Below, piece by piece: positions 28,472-34,868 of a stretch of DNA of 64,000 nucleotides (position 1 is its first letter; every line of letters begins with the position of its first letter). The translations under genes were made by a program, and so were the position numbers. Below the pieces are notes generated by a model. The model was not told the origin of the DNA and did no database searches. It saw only the letters and a program-made list of their open reading frames with translations. Source of the DNA: an uncultured Agathobacter sp. (GTDB lineage: Bacteria > Bacillota > Clostridia > Lachnospirales > Lachnospiraceae); assembly GCA_910587655.1 (NCBI GenBank), contig CAJUND010000007.1:1-64000 (forward strand). The letters are read 5' to 3'.

Positions 28472-29671
28472 TCATACATTCAGCATATGTCCCATGCGCT
28501 CATGCTTTGTTTTTAAATAATACAGGTCGTATTTCGTCGCGCTGATTTCAATCGGCACACGCTCCGTGATTTCCAGTCCAAACCCGTTTAACTGGTAAAT
28601 TTTATCCGGATTATTGGTAAGAAGCCTGATGCTTTTTGCTCCCAGGTCCCTTAAAATCTGCGCCCCGATATAATACTCCCGCTCATCGGCACGGAATCCA
28701 AGCGCCAGGTTTGCATCCAGCGTGTCCATGCCCTGTTCCTGAAGTTCATAAGCGCGCAGCTTGTTAATCAGTCCGATGCCGCGTCCCTCCTGGCGCATAT
28801 AAAGCAGAATCCCGCGTCCCTCTTTCTCAATCTGTGTCATTGCTGCTGCAAACTGCTCCCCGCAGTCACAGCGAAGGGAACCAAAGGTATCCCCGGTCAG
28901 GCATTCCGAATGCACACGGCAGAGCACATCCTTTCCATCCCCGATATCCCCTTTTACCAGCGCCACATGGTGTTCCCCGTTCATCCGGTTTACAAAACCG
29001 TATGCTGTAAATTCACCGTATTTGGTCGGCATCCTGGTTTCCGTCACACGCTCCACCAGCCTGTCATGGCATTTACGGTAATTCTGCAGATCCTCAATGG
29101 TAATGAATTTCATATCCCATTTTTTTGCAAGCCCATACAGCTCCTCTGTACGCATCATCGTACCGTCCTCACGCATGATTTCACAGCATAACCCGCACGG
29201 CTTTAAACCTGCCAGACGGCATAAATCCACGGTCGCCTCCGTATGTCCGTTTCGTTCCAGTACGCCGTTTTCTTTTGCAAGAAGCGGGAACATATGCCCC
29301 GGTCTTCTGAAATCCTCCGGCTTTGCATCCTCTGCGACACAGCGCATGGCAGTCATGGAACGTTCGGCGGCGGAAATCCCGGTCGTCGTTTCCACATAAT
29401 CCACAGATACGGTAAACGCCGTTTCATGGTTATCCGTGTTTTCCTCCACCATCTGCGGGAAATGCAGTTTTTTTACAAATTCCTTTGCCATTGGCATACA
29501 GATTAATCCTTTGCCGTGAACCGCCATAAAATTAATATTTTCGGTTGTTGCAAATTCTGCAGCACAGATGAAATCGCCTTCGTTTTCGCGGTCTTTGTCA
29601 TCCGTTACCATAATGATTTTTCCGTTTCGCAAATCCTCCAGGGCTTCCTCAACGGTGTTATATTCTGCCAT
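28472..29671 (-). CDS. ribBA: Bifunctional DHBP synthase / GTP cyclohydrolase II
   Basis: 399 aa from the ATG of MAEYNTVEEAL (AAAGGAGG upstream). The N-domain has the RibB active site DDKDRENEGDF and HTEATVDL. The C-domain has the RibA zinc site (CRVHSECLTGDTFGSLRCDCGEQF) and RQEGRGIGL. It supplies both riboflavin precursors, from ribulose 5-phosphate and GTP. It lies between ribE and ribH. Confidence 0.97.
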   Translation of the reverse strand: MAEYNTVEEALEDLRNGKIIMVTDDKDRENEGDFICAAEFATTENINFMAVHGKGLICMPMAKEFVKKLHFPQMVEENTDNHETAFTVSVDYVETTTGISAAERSMTAMRCVAEDAKPEDFRRPGHMFPLLAKENGVLERNGHTEATVDLCRLAGLKPCGLCCEIMREDGTMMRTEELYGLAKKWDMKFITIEDLQNYRKCHDRLVERVTETRMPTKYGEFTAYGFVNRMNGEHHVALVKGDIGDGKDVLCRVHSECLTGDTFGSLRCDCGEQFAAAMTQIEKEGRGILLYMRQEGRGIGLINKLRAYELQEQGMDTLDANLALGFRADEREYYIGAQILRDLGAKSIRLLTNNPDKIYQLNGFGLEITERVPIEISATKYDLYYLKTKHERMGHMLNV

Positions 29672-29696
29672 AGTTTCCTCCTTTTCTATCCCTGTT

Positions 29697-30341
29697 TCAG
29701 AATCCGTTTTGTAATAAAAATTCCTTTGTGATGGAATTTGTTTTTTTCGTTTCCTGCGGGAGCATAAGCTTTTCCACGTATTTTCCAATTATGTCATTTT
29801 CCAGGTTCATCCTGTCGCCCACGCGTTTATCTGCCAGCGCAGTATGGGAAACCGTATGCGGAATCAGCGACACGGAAAAGGTTTCCGTGTTTACCTTTGC
29901 CACGGTCAGGCTGATGCCGTCTATCGCAATGGAACCCTTTTCCACGATATACCGGAGTATGGACGGCTCTGCGCGAAGCGTAAACCAGACTGCATTATCG
30001 TCTTTTTCAATTGCAGTAACCACTCCGGTACCGTCCACATGTCCAGCCACGATATGTCCGCCGAACCGCCCGTTTACCGGCATGGCGCGTTCTAAATTGA
30101 CGGCAGTTCCAGGCTTTGCCTCCCTGAGGGAGGAGCGGTCTAAGGTTTCATGCATGACGTCTGCACAAAATTCATTTCCGGAAAAATTTATTACGGTTAA
30201 ACAGACTCCGTTTACTGCGATGCTGTCTCCCATGTGAATATCTTCCAGTACTTTTTTTGCCTGTATGGCAAGCACTGCGGAATCCGTCCCTTTTTTTATG
30301 CCTTTTACAATCCCAACTTCTTCAACGATTCCTGTAAACAT
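29697..30341 (-). CDS. ribE: Riboflavin synthase alpha chain
   Basis: 214 aa from MFTGIVEEVG, the conserved family start, with GGAGGTGG upstream. Two lumazine-binding repeats are seen (GDSIAVNGVCLTV and GSIAIDGISLTVA). It dismutates two lumazines to riboflavin. It overlaps ribD by 20 nt. Confidence 0.97.
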   Translation of the reverse strand: MFTGIVEEVGIVKGIKKGTDSAVLAIQAKKVLEDIHMGDSIAVNGVCLTVINFSGNEFCADVMHETLDRSSLREAKPGTAVNLERAMPVNGRFGGHIVAGHVDGTGVVTAIEKDDNAVWFTLRAEPSILRYIVEKGSIAIDGISLTVAKVNTETFSVSLIPHTVSHTALADKRVGDRMNLENDIIGKYVEKLMLPQETKKTNSITKEFLLQNGF

Positions 30342-31425
30342 CATCCACCTCCCCCTCCAGCAGATAGTCTTCCCCAAGCCGCGTCATTTTACTGTTTTTC
30401 AGTAAAACAGCTTCTGACGGAGACGCAAATCCTGTTCCGCCCACCGGGCTTTTTGCAGACGCACCGCCGAATATCTTAGGCGCAATGTAAGCCTGAACGT
30501 AATTTACAATACCTGTTTCCAGCGCAGACCAGTTTAAGGTTCCTCCCCCTTCCAGCAGTATACTGTCAATCTGCATTTCCCCAAGCTTTGCCATCAGGTC
30601 ATTTAAGTCCGGCCGCCCGTCCTTTTCTTTCATAACAAGTATTTCACATCCGCGCCCGGTAAATTCTTTATGCATGTTCCCGTCCGTATTACAGGTGGCA
30701 AAAATTGTCCGCACCTGCCCTGCGGTTTTTACAAGCTGCGAGGATAACGGGGTACGCAGTCTGCTGTCACAGATAATACGGACCGGGTTTCTCCCGCCGG
30801 GCATCCGGCAGGTTAACAGCGGATCATCTGCCAGCACCGTTTTCACACCTGCCATGATTGCCGAAAAACGGTGCCTCTGTGTCTGTACATGCTCCCTTGC
30901 AGCTTCCCCTGTAATCCATTTGGACAGACCGGTAAATGCTGCAATTTTTCCGTCCAGCGTCATGGCATATTTCATCACCACATACGGACGCTTTGTCTGT
31001 ATATAATGGAAAAATACCGGATTGATACTGTCGCACTCTTTTCGCAGGACATTCTCCGTTACTTCCACGCCATGTTCTTTTAGTATCCGGATTCCGTTTC
31101 CAGCCACAAGCGGATTCGGGTCGGCGGAACCGACTACCACCCGCGCAATTTCCGCTTCCAGGATGGCATCCACACAGGGCGGCTGTTTGCCGTGATGACA
31201 GCAGGGCTCAAGCGTCACATACATGACTGCGCCTTTCGGTGATTTCGTGCAGGATAAAAGCGCGTTCCTCTCGGCATGGGGCTGTCCGTATTTCTCATGC
31301 CAGCCCTGTCCGATAATTTCCCCGTCCCTGACAATCACTGCCCCGACCATCGGGTTCGGGGAAACAAAACCGCAGCCCTTTTTTGCAAGGCCGATGGCAA
31401 GGCGCATGTATTCTTCATCTTTCAA
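30322..31425 (-). CDS. ribD: Bifunctional pyrimidine deaminase/reductase
   Basis: 367 aa. The deaminase domain has HAERNAL and PCCHHGKQPPC zinc ligands; the reductase domain has MKYAMTLDGKIA, ILLEGGGTLNWS and a C-terminal APKIFGG. The start is a TTG ten nt after GGAG, matching the family N-terminus; an ATG six codons later is the alternative. It is the first gene after the FMN riboswitch. Confidence 0.95.
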   Translation of the reverse strand: MKDEEYMRLAIGLAKKGCGFVSPNPMVGAVIVRDGEIIGQGWHEKYGQPHAERNALLSCTKSPKGAVMYVTLEPCCHHGKQPPCVDAILEAEIARVVVGSADPNPLVAGNGIRILKEHGVEVTENVLRKECDSINPVFFHYIQTKRPYVVMKYAMTLDGKIAAFTGLSKWITGEAAREHVQTQRHRFSAIMAGVKTVLADDPLLTCRMPGGRNPVRIICDSRLRTPLSSQLVKTAGQVRTIFATCNTDGNMHKEFTGRGCEILVMKEKDGRPDLNDLMAKLGEMQIDSILLEGGGTLNWSALETGIVNYVQAYIAPKIFGGASAKSPVGGTGFASPSEAVLLKNSKMTRLGEDYLLEGEVDDVYRNR

Positions 31426-31536
31426 ATTTTATCATCTCCATTTCTGTATCAGGGGAATCTGCCTGCAAATTTCCGGAAATAAAAAGCTCCGGAAAAAAAT
31501 CCCAGAGCGATAAAGGCATTTCTGCCTTGGTTTTAC

Positions 31537-31763
31537 ATCTTCTTTCATCCAGACTATACTGTCGGCTCCGGAATTTCACCGAATCATGCGCTGTCGTATT
31601 TCCTGCGGGAAGGAGCACATTTTAGGTCATACCCCCTTGGGGTACGACAGCGCAGGCAGATTCCGCTTCGCGGAAGCGATGTGCGCAGGTCGTTTTTCCT
31701 GCGGAAATACGACAGGGCTCGTGGGCTTTACCACCGGTAGGGACTTTCACCCTGCCCTGAAGA
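31537..31763 (-). promoter_or_regulatory. FMN riboswitch (RFN element) controlling ribD-ribE-ribBA-ribH
   Basis: On the minus strand the conserved blocks run in order: CAGGGCAGGGTGAAAGTCCC, TACCGGTGGTAAAGCCC, CACGAGC, then after a long variable stem GATTCGGTGAAATTCCGGAGC, CGACAGTATAGTCTGGATGA. It lies about 110 nt upstream of ribD. FMN binding is expected to stop rib expression. The variable arm is unusually long because it holds a small inverted-repeat insert. Confidence 0.95.
31591..31715. repeat. MITE-like inverted-repeat insert in the riboswitch variable stem
   Basis: CTGTCGTATTTCC at 31591-31603 is the exact reverse complement of 31703-31715. The 125-bp segment between contains two further hairpins (GTACCCC/GGGGTAT near 31629-31650 and TTCCGC/GCGGAA near 31660-31675). 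Because the ends pair with each other, the insert lengthens a riboswitch helix without breaking the aptamer. Confidence 0.55.
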
Positions 31764-31791
31764 TTATTTTTATAGTTTTATCTGTTGGCTG

Positions 31792-31974
31792 TTACTCTTT
31801 TATTCTGTCAATTTCCGTAAGATTCACACCGGATGATGTCAGGATTACTTTTAAATCCAGATACCTTTTCTTTAAAGATTTATATATTGCTGAATCCTTT
31901 TCTGCCAGCTCCATCCAGTCCTGAACCCTTGAAAACTCTTCAACAGAAATTTTAAGCATTTCTTTTTCAGACAT
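31792..31974 (-). CDS. Small conserved hypothetical protein, 60 aa
   Basis: Starts at ATG with GCAGGTGA just upstream. It is a charged helical protein (EEFSRVQDWMELAEKD... YLDLKVILTSSGVNLTEID) with no membrane segment. It resembles a small protein I believe recurs in Lachnospiraceae genomes; function unknown. It lies between the rib riboswitch and the phage-derived island, and is probably a host gene marking the island's left edge. Confidence 0.65.
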   Translation of the reverse strand: MSEKEMLKISVEEFSRVQDWMELAEKDSAIYKSLKKRYLDLKVILTSSGVNLTEIDRIKE

Positions 31975-32092
31975 ACGGTCACCTGCTTTCTTTCACATCC
32001 AGACCCTCTTCTACACTTTAAGTATAGCAGACCGCATGGAGGGTGTAAAGTCCGTTTCACAGATAAAACACATTTTTACAGAACTGCTCCTT

Positions 32093-33481
32093 TTACGCGA
32101 TTCTTCTGTTTTTATTTTTTTGAAACTTTTTTAAATCATCTTTCATATGTAAAAAGTTCTTTTTCTGGTCAGGATGATAGCTGTTATTCCTTTCTGCATA
32201 TTCTGTCAGCCATTCATCCAGATCAACATCATTCTTATAGGAATATGCCATCATTGCCAGCAGGGACGGACGGTTTTGTTCATGGCGCAGCCCGGAATCA
32301 ATTCTTACCGTATTTTCCAGCAATAGTTCCAGCGACTCATTATAGAAATCCATATCCGCTTTAACCATTTCCACATCCATATTAAGATTCTCTGCGATAA
32401 AGGCTTCTGTTTCTGTTATTTGTCCGTGTTCTTCTCCTTCCATGTGTAAAAACTCTTTCATCAATCCTTCAAGCATTTCCAGCTTGGCAGCAATCACCTG
32501 CCTGTCCTTTGTACCCAGGTCTTTGTCGATTTCATCAAACAGTAACCCGTTTTTATTCTTTTTAACCTCCCTGAATGCGTTCTTAAATTTTCGGAGAAAT
32601 TCTGCGAATTTTTTATCTTCTGCTCCAAGTTTTGAGAATTTGTCAAAAAGCGTTAAAAAAATAAAAGAATCTTTTTTATTGAATATATCTTTAATATCAT
32701 CTGTAATAATATTTTCCAGTCTGTTCACATATTCTGCCAGCATTTCAAATTCATTTTCTGCTGCATTTTCATTCAGATATTTACATGCTGTCTTAGCCTG
32801 CGTTTTCCAGTTATCAAAATGATTCATGCACATAACAGACTCAACAATCATTCTTTCAACGGCGCCTTTTACCTTGTCACTTTCAGAATAACTGGTACAG
32901 TCCGTAAAAAACCTGCTGTCTGATATTTTATGTATGCGCCCGGCAAATTTATCTATATATGTAAATGCTTTCTGGTCTGTATTCATGGATACATGGTTAT
33001 TATAACGTTTAATATACTTTGATATTTTTGAGCTGTTGCAGGACTCATGAATGACTGTTTCAATCTGGTATTCATCAAATTTTTCCTTTAATTCTTCCGG
33101 AAGCTTTTCATAAGTTTTATTTTTTATATCAAACACCGCTTCTTCCCATACTGTATTTCCTTCTTTACCGGAAACCCTTTTTTTATAATGAATAACAGAA
33201 TTTTCTATTGAAGATGTAATCTTATAGTTTCCATATCTGAAAACCATTAACGCCGCACTTCTGCATCCGCCATCCACGATATGCAGCTGGGAATCCTCTT
33301 CCTCGCCCAGAATAATGGGCGGTATATAATCATCCGTAAGCACTGTGGCTATCAGCTCATTAATATGTTCTTTTTTCCACACAAAATTTCTCTGGACGTC
33401 TGCATCATTACAAATTTTTTTACTCTGTATTTTTTTCAGGTACATTTCCATCGTGTATGTTTGTTTTCTGGGTCTTGCCAT
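32093..33481 (-). CDS. DUF262/ParB-like nuclease-fold protein
   Basis: 462 aa. The N-terminal region has ADVQRNFVWKKEHINELIATVL (DUF262-like start) and LHIVDGGCRSAALMVFRYG, equivalent to the DGxxR motif of ParB/Srx and GmrSD/DUF262 proteins. The C-terminal half is helical and was not recognised. A clear AGGAGGAA precedes the start. It forms a minus-strand pair with the sigma-like gene, divergent from the tail operon, so a regulatory or DNA-processing role at the island border is plausible; a nuclease function is not proven. Confidence 0.7.
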   Translation of the reverse strand: MARPRKQTYTMEMYLKKIQSKKICNDADVQRNFVWKKEHINELIATVLTDDYIPPIILGEEEDSQLHIVDGGCRSAALMVFRYGNYKITSSIENSVIHYKKRVSGKEGNTVWEEAVFDIKNKTYEKLPEELKEKFDEYQIETVIHESCNSSKISKYIKRYNNHVSMNTDQKAFTYIDKFAGRIHKISDSRFFTDCTSYSESDKVKGAVERMIVESVMCMNHFDNWKTQAKTACKYLNENAAENEFEMLAEYVNRLENIITDDIKDIFNKKDSFIFLTLFDKFSKLGAEDKKFAEFLRKFKNAFREVKKNKNGLLFDEIDKDLGTKDRQVIAAKLEMLEGLMKEFLHMEGEEHGQITETEAFIAENLNMDVEMVKADMDFYNESLELLLENTVRIDSGLRHEQNRPSLLAMMAYSYKNDVDLDEWLTEYAERNNSYHPDQKKNFLHMKDDLKKFQKNKNRRIA

Positions 33482-33496
33482 TTCTTATTCCTCCTG

Positions 33497-34063
33497 TTAT
33501 TCATTTACAAAGATTAACTGTACATTTCTGTATGACCGGATTGCGGCGTAACAGTCCTCATACTGCTTTGCGCTAATATGTAATTCTTCCCGGACTTCCC
33601 CCGGAAGATAGCCCGCCATATTAAGCCGCAGCACCTCCTTCTGAAGGTCTGACAGCCTGTCGAGATATGCCAGCACCCCCCTGCTGAATCCATTCTCCTT
33701 TTTCTCTATTAATTCCTGTTCAATAATAAAATCATCTGCAATCAGATCTGTTAATGTTAAATCCCCATCCTCCCCAACGGGCGTATCTATCGGAACTGAC
33801 ATTCTGTCAGCCTTTCGCTTTTCACGGTTTCTCCGTGTTATCTCCGTCTTTATCCTGTTTGACAGACAGGAATACAAAAAAGCATCAAAAGACTGTGAAT
33901 CATCGAATTTTCCCATAACTTCCACAAACACTTCATTGGCCAGGGAATAAAAGTCATCCAAATCCTTATCTGATATCCCTCCGTATTTTAACAGTATTTT
34001 GTCCACTGTTCTGTGAAGTTTTTTTGCGTTATTCTGATAATAATCTCTTAAAATCCGTTCCAT
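33497..34063 (-). CDS. Sigma-factor-like protein
   Basis: 188 aa from the ATG of MERILRDYY (AGAGG 8 nt upstream). Residues about 35-80 look like sigma region 2 (DLDDFYSLANEVFVEVMGKFDDSQSFDAFLYSCLSNRI). The C-terminal segment LSDLQKEVLRLNMAGYLPGEVREELHISAKQYEDCYAAI is a region 4-type helix-turn-helix. It sits divergently beside the SOS boxes and the polymerase gene. It may direct host RNA polymerase to island promoters, or act with the island polymerase. Confidence 0.75.
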   Translation of the reverse strand: MERILRDYYQNNAKKLHRTVDKILLKYGGISDKDLDDFYSLANEVFVEVMGKFDDSQSFDAFLYSCLSNRIKTEITRRNREKRKADRMSVPIDTPVGEDGDLTLTDLIADDFIIEQELIEKKENGFSRGVLAYLDRLSDLQKEVLRLNMAGYLPGEVREELHISAKQYEDCYAAIRSYRNVQLIFVNE

Positions 34064-34145
34064 ATTATGCACCTCTCTGATAATTTGTTTTTTATAGATA
34101 GTTATTTTATTCTGGAAATTGTGCAGAACCGCTTGATTTTACTAC

Positions 34146-34175
34146 TTGACATTATTTTAAAATATGTAATAATAT
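34146..34175 (+). promoter_or_regulatory. Strong sigma-A-type promoter
   Basis: TTGACA (34146-34151), 18-nt spacer, TATAAT-like TAATAT (34170-34175). The only thing directly downstream is a terminator-type hairpin at 34207-34262, so its product would be a short RNA of about 80 nt, or an attenuated leader. Confidence 0.6.
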
Positions 34176-34181
34176 ATCTAT

Positions 34182-34262
34182 GGGCGATTCTGCTCAGTTA
34201 GTATTTATAAGACCTGTCCGATGCTGCGCCAACAGCGATTGAGGATAGGTCTTATTTGTTTT
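34182..34262 (+). ncRNA. Candidate small RNA or attenuated leader ending in a terminator hairpin
   Basis: From the predicted start the RNA runs about 25 nt and enters a 13-bp stem (ATAAGACCTGTCC at 34207-34219 with 34243-34255, one G-U). The loop contains an inner GCTG/CAGC hairpin, and TTGTTTTG follows. It lies between the sigma-like gene and the two LexA boxes. It could be an independent sRNA or a control point for transcription into the operon. Confidence 0.5.
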
Positions 34263-34279
34263 GTGTAATAACAAGTATA

Positions 34280-34291
34280 GAACACGCGTTC
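34280..34291. promoter_or_regulatory. LexA (SOS) box 1
   Basis: GAAC-ACGC-GTTC, a perfect GAAC-N4-GTTC palindrome. It is 34 bp centre to centre from the second box, in the region that drives the polymerase/tail operon. Confidence 0.65.
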
Positions 34292-34313
34292 CCGTTTGTC
34301 AACAACTTTTTCC

Positions 34314-34325
34314 GAACATTTGTTC
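34314..34325. promoter_or_regulatory. LexA (SOS) box 2
   Basis: CGAACATTTGTTCT, which differs from the Gram-positive LexA consensus CGAAC-N4-GTTCG only at its last base. A TATACAAT -10-like sequence overlaps its right edge (34326-34333), so bound LexA would occlude the promoter. Confidence 0.75.
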
Positions 34326-34549
34326 TATACAATATGTCTGAAACATATCATGTTCCTGAATGCTCCCAGTCAATTTCTTTCCATAAAATAAATATCATTT
34401 TTGATATGCAAATTCCTTTTAAGTTTTTATCTGACATTCAAAAAACCTGTAATAAATTCCAGAAACCGCCCGGCACAAATGAAGAAATACATAATATGAC
34501 CGTCATAAATAAAACCTGCACTCCTTTCCCATCAAGAAAGGAGAAGTTT

Positions 34550-34582
34550 ATGACAGGGAAAACAACAGATAAAAATTTATAA
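34550..34582 (+). CDS. Possible 10-codon leader peptide
   Basis: AAAGGAGAAG at 34539-34548 precedes ATG at 34550, opening MTGKTTDKNL and then TAA; a second AAAGGAGAAG follows before the next gene. The ribosome binding site is as good as any in the operon. It may be a leader peptide or chance; no other evidence. Confidence 0.3.
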   Translation: MTGKTTDKNL

Positions 34583-34607
34583 ACACAAAGGAGAAGATTC
34601 AGTACAC

Positions 34608-34868
34608 ATGAGAAAAACAATTATCAGAACCAATAATTCCAGACCGGACAGTTCAACCTTTGGAGGAATCATTTATTATTCGGATTTTAATACCGATTAC
34701 AACGGGATTACCAGCAGAAACGGTTCCTCCATGGCAGACCGCATTTTGAGGGACTTTGCATTTGATCTGCAGTGTAAAAAGAACATTGAAAACAGAAACA
34801 TTAAAATAAGTAACAGCCAGCCGGAATATGAAGCAGAACATATGGAGGAAAAAAAATATGCAGAATAA
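34608..34868 (+). CDS. Hypothetical 86-aa protein, first gene of the island operon
   Basis: AAAGGAGAAG precedes the ATG at 34608. It is polar, with no recognised motif (RTNNSRPDSSTFGGIIYYSDFN near the start), and overlaps the polymerase start by 11 nt, implying translational coupling. It may be an accessory factor of the polymerase; function unknown. Confidence 0.6.
   Translation: MRKTIIRTNNSRPDSSTFGGIIYYSDFNTDYNGITSRNGSSMADRILRDFAFDLQCKKNIENRNIKISNSQPEYEAEHMEEKKYAE

Noticed and set aside
34256..34582. 108-codon open frame over the SOS region
   Set aside because: It runs through both LexA boxes and the promoter region, has no ribosome binding site and gives a low-complexity protein; the region is better explained as regulatory DNA.
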